A program made the translations under genes and the position numbers. From positions 1 through 64,000 of the forward strand of contig NZ_JAMLJM010000011.1 in the NCBI RefSeq assembly GCF_023635005.1: 64,000 bases of DNA, written 5' to 3'. The stretch is from Flavobacterium luminosum. Its GTDB lineage: Bacteria > Bacteroidota > Bacteroidia > Flavobacteriales > Flavobacteriaceae. Position 1 is the first letter of the stretch; every line of letters starts with the position of its first letter. The notes below the pieces were generated by a model, which saw only the letters and a program-made list of their open reading frames with translations, had not been told where the DNA came from and did not search any database. Of this stretch, positions 8,713 to 16,769 are shown one piece after another.

Positions 8713-11568
8713 TTAAATTTCAAAAATTTTAAATGTATTAATTTTCTCAATTATTATTTTTTCCTTATTTGATAAACCTTTGACTTTATACAATTGTCGT
8801 AGAATTTCATACATTAGTAGTAAATGCTCACTATTTTTAATGCCCATTTCGCTTAGAATGTTTATCGCATTTTCTTGATGTAAAATGCCCATATCTAAAT
8901 TGTTGTCTAACAAAAATAATTTTGATAAGTAGTTATAACAAGCACTTAGAAAAAAATCATTTCTAATTTCAGGCTTTAATGTGAAATGTAATTTAATCCC
9001 TTCGGACATAAATTCAATTGCCTTCTTTATATCTCCACACATTTTATAGCTTTCTGCTAATATTTTATATTCAATTACTAATTGTTGGTCATTATAAATA
9101 TTATGTTTTTTTCTAAAATTTTGAATTTTTTTGAAATTATCAAGAGCATTAACAATGTCATTATTCATAAGATAAACATTGGAAATGTTATTTAAAACAG
9201 TTATAATCTCAGGTTGATATATTTTATCACTTTTATTAAATGAATCTAATGCCTTTTTGAACTGTTCTAAAGCTTTTCCATAATCAGTATGGGCATATGC
9301 CAAACCGAGATTATTATATATTACTCCAAGATTTATATTGCTTATCGCTTGATATTTTTCAGCTCTAGAAGCCAAATCAATCCATTTATCTAATTCGTTT
9401 TCAAAATGAATATAAAATCTATAAGAATATAACAACTCATTTTCTAACATAATTAAGGGCTGATATACTGCTCTTCTATATTTTTCTTTAATATTGTCTA
9501 AAATTGATTGTGCATACTTTAAATATCTATAAGAAATGGAAGGATTATTTTTTCCCTCTTTAATTCTGGCTGTTAACCAAGTAATATAAAATATGTTACC
9601 AACGAAAGGAGATAAAGTTTCTCGCTCATTATACAATACTAATTCTTTTATAATCTTATGGATATTTACTCTCTTCTTATCAGATGTAAACTCTATAAGT
9701 CCCTTCTTATCAAGACTAATTAAAATATTCATTATATGAACTTTATTTTCTTTATAATGTTCTAAACCGTTAATAAGAATAATATCTTCAATAATAATAT
9801 CTCTTGAAGGTAAAAGAGAAAGATATTCTAGATAACTATATTCATTAGATTTGAGGTTCTTAAAACTAAATTTTTTAAGGAGATAATTAAAAATCTTAAT
9901 GGAATTGTTTTCGTCTGGTAAATCAATATCAATATTGTAGTCTTCATCATTTAAGTTTTGCTCCTTTAAAGAAGTAAAAAACTGTTCCAAAGTTAAATCA
10001 AAACTATTTTCAATTGTTTTAGCTGTGAGTTCTATAACTAAAACATTGAACTCAACAAAATCAATAAATTCAGTCAATAATTTGTTATCAATATCTTCTT
10101 TATTACAATAAGTTTGGAAAATACTTTTAGCATTTTCAATTTCAATTTTAGGGAGTTTTTTAGATGAAATTGTTTTTATATTATTTCTAGTGAGAATTAA
10201 TTTTTGCCAATTAGAAAGACTAATGAATTGATTTAAGTATGCTTTATCTTCTTCTAACTCTTGTATATCTACAATGACTAAGTTTTCTCCTTTAATTTTG
10301 GCTAATTCATTTAAAATAACTTTGAATCGATGCTCAATGTCATCTTTAGGCGAAAAATCAAGATTTAGATTTTTTATTAAAATTTCATCAAGAGCAAACG
10401 CATTTAGTATAGAATTTTCAACTGTAATCCAAACGATATGATTGTAGTTTGAATAAGTTTTGAGATATTTTTTTGCAAATGAAGTTTTACCCATTCCTCC
10501 ATGGCTAAAAATAGATACTAATTTTCTAGATACTAATTCGGTATTTATAGTAATTAAAAAATTTTCCCAATCATATATATTAATAGAAGTATAATCGGGT
10601 ATTAAATTTAAGTTTTTGGGTAATTGTTTTATGATACCAGATACAATTGTTTTTTTTAAAGAATTAATTTCAAAATCATGTTCTTCAACTTTTGATTGAA
10701 TGCTTTGTATATTGGTTCTTAGTAATTCTATATCAATATTAATCAACTTAAAGAATTTAACATTAAGATATCTTTCAATTTCTTCATCTGAATGATTTAA
10801 AATATTTTCTATAACTTTCTTTGTTAAACATCTATTAAGAGGGTTGCTGTCTTGGGAACGTTTATAAATCTCAGAAATTAAAACACCAAACAAAAGAGAG
10901 ATTGGTCTATTTTGAAATTTTTCATTTTCTAATAATTTCTCAATTTCAAACTTTATTTTATTTATTGCTTCATTAGGAACAAGGTTCTCAAATTTCCATT
11001 TAATTGATTTAGTAAAATTTTCAATCTCAAGATTAACAATTTGGATTAAATTTTCCGTTGATGATTTAATTAAATCTCTATTCTCAATTGATTTTTGTTT
11101 ATTTAGATTTTTGTTTTTTCTATTTTTAATTTCTTTATATAAGACTTCTTTGATTTTATGACAACATAATACTCTCAGATTATTGTCTTCTAGTTTTTCA
11201 TCATAAATCCATTTAGATAATAGTTTTTCGCTAGCAGCAACTTTTGTGTTAGTAGTAAAACAAAAACTCACATCACTGATTAAGTCTTTATTTTTTAGAT
11301 ATAATATAAAGAAATTGAAAATTGTATTTTTAACTTCCTTCGAATTCAAACTAAAATTTGATGTATAGCACTTAACTTGGGTAAATAATAAACTTTCTCC
11401 TACTTCTTTAATGTCTTGGTCTACCTCAGAGTAAGCATCGATATCATTATTTTCAATAAAATTATGAATCCATTTTTTTAAAATGGTTAAATATTGATAA
11501 TAGAAGCCTCTATTTGTGGCAATTGCATCTGTATTGACTTCAAAAACATTTATTATTTGTTCTAGCAT
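8713..11568 (-). CDS. Nuclease-STAND NTPase-TPR protein, candidate antiphage sensor
   Basis: The 951-aa protein has three parts. The N-terminus (about 12-150) looks like a Cap4/DUF4297-type PD-(D/E)XK nuclease: RGFYYQYLTIL, then E48-x-D50, and Q64-x-K66 in LLFTQVKCY. A STAND/NB-ARC-like NTPase follows, with Walker A SHGGMGKTS (355-363), the strand HIVWITV and Walker B-like NLVIVDIQE. The C-terminal 250 residues contain TPR-like helices (NNLGLAYAHTDYGKALEQFK; ISNVYLMNNDIVNALDNFKK). In antiviral STAND proteins such as Avs, the repeats sense a phage protein and the nuclease is unleashed on DNA. It is a single gene, next to IS debris and an att-like site. Substrate and trigger are inferred only from this architecture. 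Confidence 0.75.
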   Translation of the reverse strand: MLEQIINVFEVNTDAIATNRGFYYQYLTILKKWIHNFIENNDIDAYSEVDQDIKEVGESLLFTQVKCYTSNFSLNSKEVKNTIFNFFILYLKNKDLISDVSFCFTTNTKVAASEKLLSKWIYDEKLEDNNLRVLCCHKIKEVLYKEIKNRKNKNLNKQKSIENRDLIKSSTENLIQIVNLEIENFTKSIKWKFENLVPNEAINKIKFEIEKLLENEKFQNRPISLLFGVLISEIYKRSQDSNPLNRCLTKKVIENILNHSDEEIERYLNVKFFKLINIDIELLRTNIQSIQSKVEEHDFEINSLKKTIVSGIIKQLPKNLNLIPDYTSINIYDWENFLITINTELVSRKLVSIFSHGGMGKTSFAKKYLKTYSNYNHIVWITVENSILNAFALDEILIKNLNLDFSPKDDIEHRFKVILNELAKIKGENLVIVDIQELEEDKAYLNQFISLSNWQKLILTRNNIKTISSKKLPKIEIENAKSIFQTYCNKEDIDNKLLTEFIDFVEFNVLVIELTAKTIENSFDLTLEQFFTSLKEQNLNDEDYNIDIDLPDENNSIKIFNYLLKKFSFKNLKSNEYSYLEYLSLLPSRDIIIEDIILINGLEHYKENKVHIMNILISLDKKGLIEFTSDKKRVNIHKIIKELVLYNERETLSPFVGNIFYITWLTARIKEGKNNPSISYRYLKYAQSILDNIKEKYRRAVYQPLIMLENELLYSYRFYIHFENELDKWIDLASRAEKYQAISNINLGVIYNNLGLAYAHTDYGKALEQFKKALDSFNKSDKIYQPEIITVLNNISNVYLMNNDIVNALDNFKKIQNFRKKHNIYNDQQLVIEYKILAESYKMCGDIKKAIEFMSEGIKLHFTLKPEIRNDFFLSACYNYLSKLFLLDNNLDMGILHQENAINILSEMGIKNSEHLLLMYEILRQLYKVKGLSNKEKIIIEKINTFKIFEI

Positions 11569-11693
11569 ATATAAAATTAATTCATAAAAATATGGAAATT
11601 CATATCAAATGCTTTTAATATGATTGATTTTTAGAATTAAAAGAAGAAGATAAAAATCAGGTTACTTACACCTAAATTTACACCTAAAAAAAG

Positions 11694-11727
11694 AAAACCC
11701 TCATAATCAATAGATTACAAGGGTTTT
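11694..11727. terminator. Hairpin beside the left att-like core
   Basis: AAAACCCT (11694-11701) pairs with AGGGTTTT (11720-11727), with further partial pairing inside. It ends 1 nt before the att-like core. A similar AAAACCC/GGGTTTT hairpin precedes the right core at 58632, so it may be the terminator of the tRNA gene used as the target. Confidence 0.5.
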
Positions 11728-11728
11728 T

Positions 11729-11741
11729 GCGGAGAAAGAGG
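11729..11741. other. Left attachment-site core of the 47-kb island
   Basis: The 13 bp GCGGAGAAAGAGG recur exactly at 58688-58700. The complement, CCTCTTTCTCCGC, looks like the 3' acceptor and T-stem strand of a tRNA gene, and at this end the match extends to AATCCCTCTTTCTCCGC. No tRNA gene follows, so this is a duplicated core and not an intact target. Confidence 0.55.
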
Positions 11742-11799
11742 GATTTGTCTGCTACAAAAGCCACCAATAAAATCAATACTTCGCAAAGCATTTAATTTA

Positions 11800-11822
11800 A
11801 GTGACACCTCGACTGACACCTC
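11800..11822. repeat. Left-end arm-type repeats GTGACACCT / TGACACCT
   Basis: GTGACACCTC is followed by GACTGACACCTC, about 60 bp inside the left core. The same words occur near the right core at 58539-58587. Tyrosine recombinases of the IntDOT class bind such arm sites in addition to the core. The rest of 11569-11975 contains no gene. Confidence 0.45.
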
Positions 11823-11975
11823 TTTTATAAGGCTACTATTATTCTAAATTCAAAGTAGTCAAATATAAGGATAATTATTTGAATAGTAAAGCATCAAGAC
11901 TAAAAATTGAACTAGTTATTTAAGTGCTTGTCGCTACTTTTCTTGATTAAAATTTGTTTTAGCATTTCTTCTAAT

Positions 11976-12179
11976 TTAACCAAAAATCAAGTGAGTTACT
12001 TGTTCATATTTTATGCCACTATATGTACAGAACTCTTCAATCGTTAGAAACTCATTTTCGAGCTTATTGAGGTCTTTTTTTATCTTTTGCATCAATCTAG
12101 TACATTGACGATAACTCTTGCCTGTTATTCGTTGTATGTCCTTTGGATAGATGCACACCCTCTGATTATTCAATTTCAT
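11976..12179 (-). CDS. Small conserved DNA-binding-like protein
   Basis: The 67-aa protein contains IYPKDIQRITGKSYRQCTRL and ends LTIEEFCTYSGIKYEQVTHL. It has two helical segments that look like paired HTH-type motifs. Proteins of this size and pattern are frequent in Bacteroidota genomes and mobile elements without a known role. It is the first gene inside the left end of the island and could take part in its regulation or excision. The function is not established. Confidence 0.5.
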   Translation of the reverse strand: MKLNNQRVCIYPKDIQRITGKSYRQCTRLMQKIKKDLNKLENEFLTIEEFCTYSGIKYEQVTHLIFG

Positions 12180-12378
12180 ACTTTATCTATACCTTTGATA
12201 TAGCTATGCTATACTTCTGACGTGCAGAAAATCTTTTGCAATTTAGTTATAATTTTTCATACTTATTTATTGGCTTTTTATGTTCATTTAAGACACTTGT
12301 GTCGATTTTGGACATATGGTACACTTGTTACTTTTTCTTTAGTGAAATGCTTTGTAAACTTTGCTATAATCATTCAAA

Positions 12379-12441
12379 ATGTGGTTGCAACTGATTGAAA
12401 GAATGAAGGAGATTTTAGATGAATGTTTAACAAAATTTTGA
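12379..12441 (+). CDS. Possible 20-codon leader ORF
   Basis: ATG at 12379 opens MWLQLIERMKEILDECLTKF and stops 4 nt before the next gene start. It is short enough to be chance. Its position immediately upstream of the four-gene module would allow translational coupling. The rest of 12180-12445 shows no gene. Confidence 0.2.
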   Translation: MWLQLIERMKEILDECLTKF

Positions 12442-12445
12442 AGTT

Positions 12446-13204
12446 ATGGCTAGACAGAAAGGCATAATTAAATTAAAAGGTACTATCGGAGATATTACTT
12501 TTTATAAAACGCAAGATGGTCACTTAGCAAGAGAAAAAGGCGGAATTGACGCTAGTAGAATTGCAAGTGATCCCGCGTTTCAAAGAACTCGTGAGAATGG
12601 TTCCGAGTTTGGTAGAGCTGGAAAGGCAGGAAAAATGCTTAGAACGGCTTTACGACCATTGCTTTTAAATTCTGCGGATAGTAGAATGGTTAGTCGTTTG
12701 ACACAAGCGATGGTTAAAGTTATCCAAGCAGATACAGTTAGTGAACGTGGTTTGCGTAACGTGATTGATGGAGAAGCTGAATTGTTATTTGGTTTTGAAT
12801 TCAATATTCGTGGTAAGCTTGGAACCACTCTGTTTGCTCCGTTTGTGGCAACTATTGACCGTGTGGCTGGTGAAATTACTGTGGATTTGGCATCATTTAT
12901 TCCTGCGAATATGATTGCTGCTCCAAGTGGAACTACTCACTACAAAATCATTTCTGGAGGAGCTGAGATTGATTTTGAAGCTGAAACGTATGTGGTTGCT
13001 ACTTCTGAAACGGCAATTTTACCTTGGGACGGAACTGCTACTGCTCCAATTAATCAAGTGAATGTGGTTACTGCTAACTCAACTAAGCCTTTATTTTTGG
13101 CTCTAGGTGTTGAGTTCTATCAGGAGATAAATGGACAAATGTACCCATTGAAAAATGGTGCTTTTAACCCATTGTCTATTGCAAAAGTTGACAGCGGTGT
13201 GTAA
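12446..13204 (+). CDS. Conserved Bacteroidota protein of phage-like module
   Basis: The 252-aa protein begins MARQKGIIKLKGTIGDITFY and has an Arg-rich segment near residues 30-75. The C-terminal half is rich in Thr, Val and Gly and predicted to be beta-stranded. No signal peptide is visible. I recall such genes beside DUF5675 genes in Bacteroidota, and that order is seen here, but no function is known. The layout (short basic N-terminus, then Arg-rich, then beta-rich) is reminiscent of DUF6266. Its stop overlaps the next start by 1 nt (TAATG), so the genes form an operon. Confidence 0.6.
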   Translation: MARQKGIIKLKGTIGDITFYKTQDGHLAREKGGIDASRIASDPAFQRTRENGSEFGRAGKAGKMLRTALRPLLLNSADSRMVSRLTQAMVKVIQADTVSERGLRNVIDGEAELLFGFEFNIRGKLGTTLFAPFVATIDRVAGEITVDLASFIPANMIAAPSGTTHYKIISGGAEIDFEAETYVVATSETAILPWDGTATAPINQVNVVTANSTKPLFLALGVEFYQEINGQMYPLKNGAFNPLSIAKVDSGV

Positions 13205-13599
13205 TGGTTATTTGGTTAACTAGAACTTATTTCCCTGATGGAACAAATGGTAAACTCGAATGCGAAGGCAAATTGATTTGTAACACAATAGAGTTGCCGT
13301 GGAAGATGAACGAAACGAAGGTTTCCTGCATTCCTGAGGGGAAATATTTTATTAGAAAGCGATACAGTGCAAAATATAAATGGCATTTGGAATTGTTGGA
13401 TGTTCCAAATAGAAAGTTTATTCTATTTCATCCTGCCAATAATGCTCAAAAGGAATTGCAAGGTTGTATTGCTCCTGTTACTAAACTTTCTGGACCTGGT
13501 TTAGGTTTGATGTCGAGAAAAGCTTTTACGAAGCTAAAAGCATTTGTTTACAAAGCTTTGGACAATAAAGAAAGTATTGAATTAATTATCCAATCTTAA
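13204..13599 (+). CDS. DUF5675 family protein
   Basis: The 131-aa protein matches DUF5675 in its conserved features: an N-terminal strand LTRTYFPDGTNGKLE, IELPWKMNE, SCIPEGKYFIRKRYSAKYKW, ILFHPANNA and LQGCIAPVT. The set of His, Asn and Cys residues (HPANN, GCI) suggests an enzymatic site. Members occur in phages and in small secreted-protein cassettes, and a role in lysis or cell-wall processing has been suggested only by context. Here it lies between the DUF6266-like gene and two tiny membrane proteins, a layout like a lysis cassette. Confidence 0.8.
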   Translation: MVIWLTRTYFPDGTNGKLECEGKLICNTIELPWKMNETKVSCIPEGKYFIRKRYSAKYKWHLELLDVPNRKFILFHPANNAQKELQGCIAPVTKLSGPGLGLMSRKAFTKLKAFVYKALDNKESIELIIQS

Positions 13600-13608
13600 T
13601 TATAGATT

Positions 13609-13824
13609 ATGAAAAAAATTATCAATAGAGCAAAAGCTCCCACACCAAAATTTTTCAAAGTGCTTCGAACTGTTGGGTTGGCATTAGCTGCCGTTGGTGG
13701 AACAATTTTAGCTGCTCCAATTGCACTACCTGCTATTGTAACTACCATTGGTGGCTATGTTGCAGTAGCTGGAGGAGTTTTGTCAGCTGCAAGTCAGCTA
13801 ACTACAACGGATGACAGCCAATAA
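13609..13824 (+). CDS. Small Ala/Gly-rich membrane protein, holin-like
   Basis: The 71-aa protein has a basic N-terminus (MKKIINRAKAPTPKFFK) and one or two hydrophobic stretches rich in Ala, Gly and Val (LRTVGLALAAVGGTILAAPI and IVTTIGGYVAVAGGVLSAAS). Small proteins of this shape act as holins or pore formers in phage lysis modules. It overlaps the next ORF by 14 nt. No family was recognised; holin-like is an inference from size, hydrophobicity and neighbours. Confidence 0.55.
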   Translation: MKKIINRAKAPTPKFFKVLRTVGLALAAVGGTILAAPIALPAIVTTIGGYVAVAGGVLSAASQLTTTDDSQ

Positions 13825-13987
13825 TCCCACATTGATGGGTACTGCAGGAGGCACATTTTTAAGTATTGTACCCAATCTTTCTTCTAATGATATTGCCAAA
13901 ACGGTTATCTTAGCAACTGTTGGAGCTGTGGTCAGTTTTACGATTTCGTTACTGCTTAAAAGCCTAAATAAGAAGCACAAAAAATAA
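13811..13987 (+). CDS. Very small membrane protein, last gene of the module
   Basis: ATG at 13811 gives 58 residues (MTANNPTLMGTAGGTFLSIV, a hydrophobic helix AKTVILATVGAVVSFTISLLL, then the basic tail KSLNKKHKK). The single transmembrane helix with a positively charged tail is like a small holin or antiholin. It starts within the previous gene in another frame and is followed by a terminator at 14029, which supports it as a real final gene of the operon. Confidence 0.5.
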   Translation: MTANNPTLMGTAGGTFLSIVPNLSSNDIAKTVILATVGAVVSFTISLLLKSLNKKHKK

Positions 13988-14028
13988 GTTTAGCCCTAGT
14001 TGTGGTGACCTTTGGGTTGAACAAAATG

Positions 14029-14056
14029 AAAGCCAAGTCGTGAGACCTGGCTTTTT
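14029..14056 (+). terminator. Terminator of the DUF5675 module
   Basis: AAAGCCAAGTC (14029-14039) pairs with GACCTGGCTTT (14044-14054) with one mismatch around a 4-nt loop, and is followed by a T run. It lies 42 nt after the last ORF of the plus-strand module. Confidence 0.8.
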
Positions 14057-14155
14057 TACATTCCTCCAAATTTATTTAAAATAACTTCATGAGTAATTAT
14101 ATTTACTGTCTTAGAATTTTATTAATTAAGTATTTTCTATTTAGAAGAAAATTAA

Positions 14156-14770
14156 TTATACTTTTAACTCAAACTCCTCGCAATCAATTCTTATGTCTTC
14201 AGTATTTAAATTTTGATTAAGTAAATTACAAAATGAATTATTATTAATGTTAGAGTAATATTTACATTTAAAACAAGTTCTTTGAACGCTTATTATTTTT
14301 AATTCGTTCAACTGCTGAATAATACCTGTTATATTTTTCCACAAAACTAATTTATCATTTTGTTTCAAATTTGTAATAATATCGGTCAAGGGATTTACAA
14401 AACTTTCTGTTTCAAAAACGATATTTTCACCTTTTTCTGTTAATTCAATCGTGTAACTTCTTGTATCTTTTTTATCAATAATTTTGTTAATGAATTGTTT
14501 TTGCTCTAAAGTTTTAATTGTATCGCTTATTGTTGGTTTTGACAAATTAAATTCTTGAGAAAGATAACTTACTGTAGTTTTTTCGTCACTGTGATATGCA
14601 ATAAAAATAAGCAATTGTATTTGAATTGGACTTAAATTATAAGTTTTTGATTTTTCCCAAAGTAGGGTTTTAAAAACCTGTGAAATACGGTCTAATCCTG
14701 CCACAATTTTATTGTCAAGATTTGAGTTTTGATCATTAAGATTGAAAACTGACATATTAATTTTTTTCAA
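14156..14770 (-). CDS. MarR-family regulator with four-cysteine C-terminal tail
   Basis: The 204-aa protein has a MarR winged HTH (about 45-115: LIFIAYHSDEKTTVSYLSQE, NLSKPTISDTIKTLE, wing IDKKDTRSYTIELTEKG). It ends in a Cys cluster, C166-x2-C169 ... C181 ... C197, in RTCFKCKYYS, SFCNLL and RIDCEEFE. The cluster could bind zinc or an iron-sulfur group and sense redox or NO. It is the last gene of the operon from 16715 and probably binds the palindrome at 16776-16794. Met6 (start at 14755) is an alternative start just after the upstream stop; the longer form overlaps that gene by 14 nt. Confidence 0.85.
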   Translation of the reverse strand: MKKINMSVFNLNDQNSNLDNKIVAGLDRISQVFKTLLWEKSKTYNLSPIQIQLLIFIAYHSDEKTTVSYLSQEFNLSKPTISDTIKTLEQKQFINKIIDKKDTRSYTIELTEKGENIVFETESFVNPLTDIITNLKQNDKLVLWKNITGIIQQLNELKIISVQRTCFKCKYYSNINNNSFCNLLNQNLNTEDIRIDCEEFELKV

Positions 14771-15443
14771 AATATTCTAATAACAAAAACATTCTTTTGT
14801 TGCATTCAATTATGTTGTTTTTAAAACTTCTCATATTTTCTATGCTTTGAATGAAATCATCATTTATTAATTCGTTTTTGCCAAAAGTAATCATTTTTTC
14901 TAAAGATTTTTCGGTAACTTCAAGGTGAAACTGTAACGCAATTACATTTCTATTGTACATAAATGCTTGATTTTGATAAATTTCGCTTTTAGCCAAATGA
15001 AATGAATTTTTAGGCAAATTAAATGTTTCACCGTGCCAATGAAAAACTGTAATTTTGCTGTTAAATTTTTCAATTGGATTTTCAAATTCTTCATATTTTG
15101 TAATCTGAATTGGAAACCAACCAATTTCTTTTTTTGAGTTTTGAAATACTTTCGAGCCCAAAATAGAAGCAATAAATTGTGAACCAAGGCAAATTCCTAA
15201 AACCTTTTTATTATTTTCAATGGCTTTTGCAATAAACAATTTTTCCTTTTTTATCCATTTTGTGTTGTCATTTACACTCATTGGACCACCAAGAATTATC
15301 AATAAATCAAAAGTTTCAATATTTGGAAAAGTTTCGTTTTCGAATATTTTAGTTGATGAAATTTTATGTTTTCTTTTATTTACCCAATCATTAATACATC
15401 CTAAATCCTCATAAACAACGTGTTGTATATAATGTATTCTCAT
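14757..15443 (-). CDS. Class I glutamine amidotransferase-like protein
   Basis: The 228-aa protein has the triad-type glutamine amidotransferase fold: LLIILGGPMSVND, then nucleophile Cys in KVLGICLGSQFIA, and His/Glu in VIALQFHLEVTEKS near the C-terminus. FHWHGETFNLP is also typical of GMP-synthase-like stand-alone GATases. They hydrolyse glutamine or gamma-glutamyl compounds; the acceptor is unknown. It lies between the DUF2024 gene and the MarR gene and overlaps the latter. A strong hairpin at 15459-15491 precedes it, so its expression may be set by partial read-through. Confidence 0.88.
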   Translation of the reverse strand: MRIHYIQHVVYEDLGCINDWVNKRKHKISSTKIFENETFPNIETFDLLIILGGPMSVNDNTKWIKKEKLFIAKAIENNKKVLGICLGSQFIASILGSKVFQNSKKEIGWFPIQITKYEEFENPIEKFNSKITVFHWHGETFNLPKNSFHLAKSEIYQNQAFMYNRNVIALQFHLEVTEKSLEKMITFGKNELINDDFIQSIENMRSFKNNIIECNKRMFLLLEYFEKN

Positions 15444-15458
15444 AAAATTAGTTAAAGT

Positions 15459-15491
15459 AATAAGCCGAAAGTATTAATCTTTCGGCTTATT
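15459..15491 (-). terminator. Terminator or attenuator inside the MarR operon
   Basis: AATAAGCCGAAAG (15459-15471) is perfectly complementary to CTTTCGGCTTATT (15479-15491), with a 7-nt loop. It lies just after the DUF2024 stop and 15 nt before the amidotransferase start, so read-through of this stem, or an unseen promoter, is needed for the last two genes. Confidence 0.8.
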
Positions 15492-15497
15492 AAAAAA

Positions 15498-15761
15498 TTA
15501 ATAGCAATTTTCCATTTCTATAATAGCAAAACCACTTTTTATAATTTGTTTCTCAACTTCAACAGGTGCTTTGTCAATATGGCAAAAAACACATTCTTTT
15601 GAAGTTAAATTTTGTCCTTCTTGCATTACACTTTTTAGATACTTTTTTCCATATTCAAAAATTTGATTTTCATCTTTCAAATTTTCATCTACTAAAATAT
15701 CAAAATGCATAATTTTTCCATCTTTGCGAGTTACATATGTATCCCAAACAGCTATCTTCAT
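15498..15761 (-). CDS. DUF2024 family protein
   Basis: The 87-aa protein fits DUF2024: MKIAVWDTYVTRKDGKIMHF, FDILVDE, then KECVFCHIDKAP with CxxCH and the end SGFAIIEMENC. The function is unknown. The CxxC motif and its place between a protoglobin gene and a terminator suggest redox-linked expression. The start is 12 nt downstream of the protoglobin stop, consistent with one operon. Confidence 0.85.
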   Translation of the reverse strand: MKIAVWDTYVTRKDGKIMHFDILVDENLKDENQIFEYGKKYLKSVMQEGQNLTSKECVFCHIDKAPVEVEKQIIKSGFAIIEMENCY

Positions 15762-15773
15762 AGTTGAAATAAA

Positions 15774-16418
15774 TTAAAATTCTCCTTTTTTCATATAAGG
15801 TTGTCCCCAAAGTATCGATTGTAGCAAAACTGATTTTACCCAAGCGTTGTACATTTTATCAACATCCTCTGAACTTGCTCCTTTTTTGGCTAAAAATGGT
15901 TTTAATGTTGTAGTAACGGGAATTGTCAATGCAGGAATATATCTGTAATTTACAATTGGAACTGCTGTCGCTTTGTCAGTTTTATTTTTTTTGGTTGAAT
16001 AATGACGTAACCCAATTTCGTATTGATAATTCAACCAATCTTGATTATAATTGGCTTCAGCGGTTTGTAATATCCACATTGCAAATCTTTCTCTAACTTT
16101 TGCTAAATATTCTCCTTCAGGTTTTCCTGTTGATTTGTTTCCAAAAAAGTACAATAATTGTGGCGTTCCACCAACAAAACCGTACCAAACATCTAAAATT
16201 TCATTTGTTTGATCTTTCAGAATATCGTGGCTCATTTTTAAATATTTGACATCCTCGTCACTAAATAATAAGGTTTGTTGTAAAAGTTTTAAATCTTCTA
16301 AACTAAATGGAGACTTTGAAACTTGTTTTGTTCCATAAGTATAACCTGCTGGTTTTTGTATTTGCGCTTGCGTAAAAGAAAGCGTAAAAACTGCTAAAAA
16401 TAATATTATTTTTTTCAT
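15774..16418 (-). CDS. Protoglobin with an N-terminal signal peptide
   Basis: From about residue 22 the 214-aa protein follows the archaeal-type protoglobin pattern closely: AGYTYGTKQ, FSLEDLKLLQQTLLFSDEDV, EILDVWYGFVG (W78-Y79, matching the distal Trp-Tyr pair of Methanosarcina protoglobin), RERFAMWIL (F112) and the heme-ligand helix YQYEIGLRHYSTKKN, where H139 is the likely proximal ligand. It ends at the family's usual point. Unlike cytosolic protoglobins it starts MKKIILFLAVFTLSFTQAQ, a good signal peptide, so the heme domain is probably periplasmic. Gas binding (O2, CO, NO) is family knowledge. Its neighbours are thioredoxin-like and MarR proteins. Confidence 0.93.
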   Translation of the reverse strand: MKKIILFLAVFTLSFTQAQIQKPAGYTYGTKQVSKSPFSLEDLKLLQQTLLFSDEDVKYLKMSHDILKDQTNEILDVWYGFVGGTPQLLYFFGNKSTGKPEGEYLAKVRERFAMWILQTAEANYNQDWLNYQYEIGLRHYSTKKNKTDKATAVPIVNYRYIPALTIPVTTTLKPFLAKKGASSEDVDKMYNAWVKSVLLQSILWGQPYMKKGEF

Positions 16419-16445
16419 TTTGATATGAGTTTAAATTATTAAAAA

Positions 16446-16469
16446 CCCTGTTGAAATATTTCAACAGGG
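16446..16469 (-). terminator. Hairpin between thioredoxin-like and protoglobin genes
   Basis: CCCTGTTGAAAT and its exact complement ATTTCAACAGGG adjoin to form a 24-bp palindrome, with a T-rich run after it on the minus strand. It lies 12 nt after the thioredoxin-like stop and would reduce expression of the downstream genes. Confidence 0.75.
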
Positions 16470-16481
16470 AAATTTTGTTTG

Positions 16482-16715
16482 TTAACCGATAACATCAGCC
16501 ATTGAAGCACCAAAATTGATATGTAAAACATTTCCTTTTGGAGTTACTAATGCTGGAACAGATTTTACACCTGCTTTTACTGCTTCGTCAATTCTTGATT
16601 TGTCTGTTCCAAGATGAACGATTTGAACATTTGAATGTCCGATTAAGTCAATTACATCGTGCTCTGCACTAATACAAACTGGACAACCTGCGTGATAAAA
16701 AATTGATTTACTCAT
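16482..16715 (-). CDS. Small thioredoxin/glutaredoxin-like protein
   Basis: The 77-aa protein starts SKSIFYHAGCPVCISAEHDV, where CPVC (10-13) matches the active-site position of a minimal thioredoxin fold. The cis-Pro region is VKSVPALVTPKGNVLHINFG. It should be a small cytoplasmic thiol-disulfide or thiol-transfer protein. It is the first gene after the MarR-type operator and is separated from the protoglobin by a hairpin. It probably responds to the same signal as the regulator. Confidence 0.82.
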   Translation of the reverse strand: MSKSIFYHAGCPVCISAEHDVIDLIGHSNVQIVHLGTDKSRIDEAVKAGVKSVPALVTPKGNVLHINFGASMADVIG

Positions 16716-16769
16716 TAGATTTTTTTTAAATGTTAATTATTATACTTTATGTAAATTGCAATTACAATG

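Noticed and set aside
11729..11815. Intact tRNA gene at the left core
   Set aside because: Only about 17 bp match a tRNA 3' end; the rest cannot form D, anticodon and T arms.
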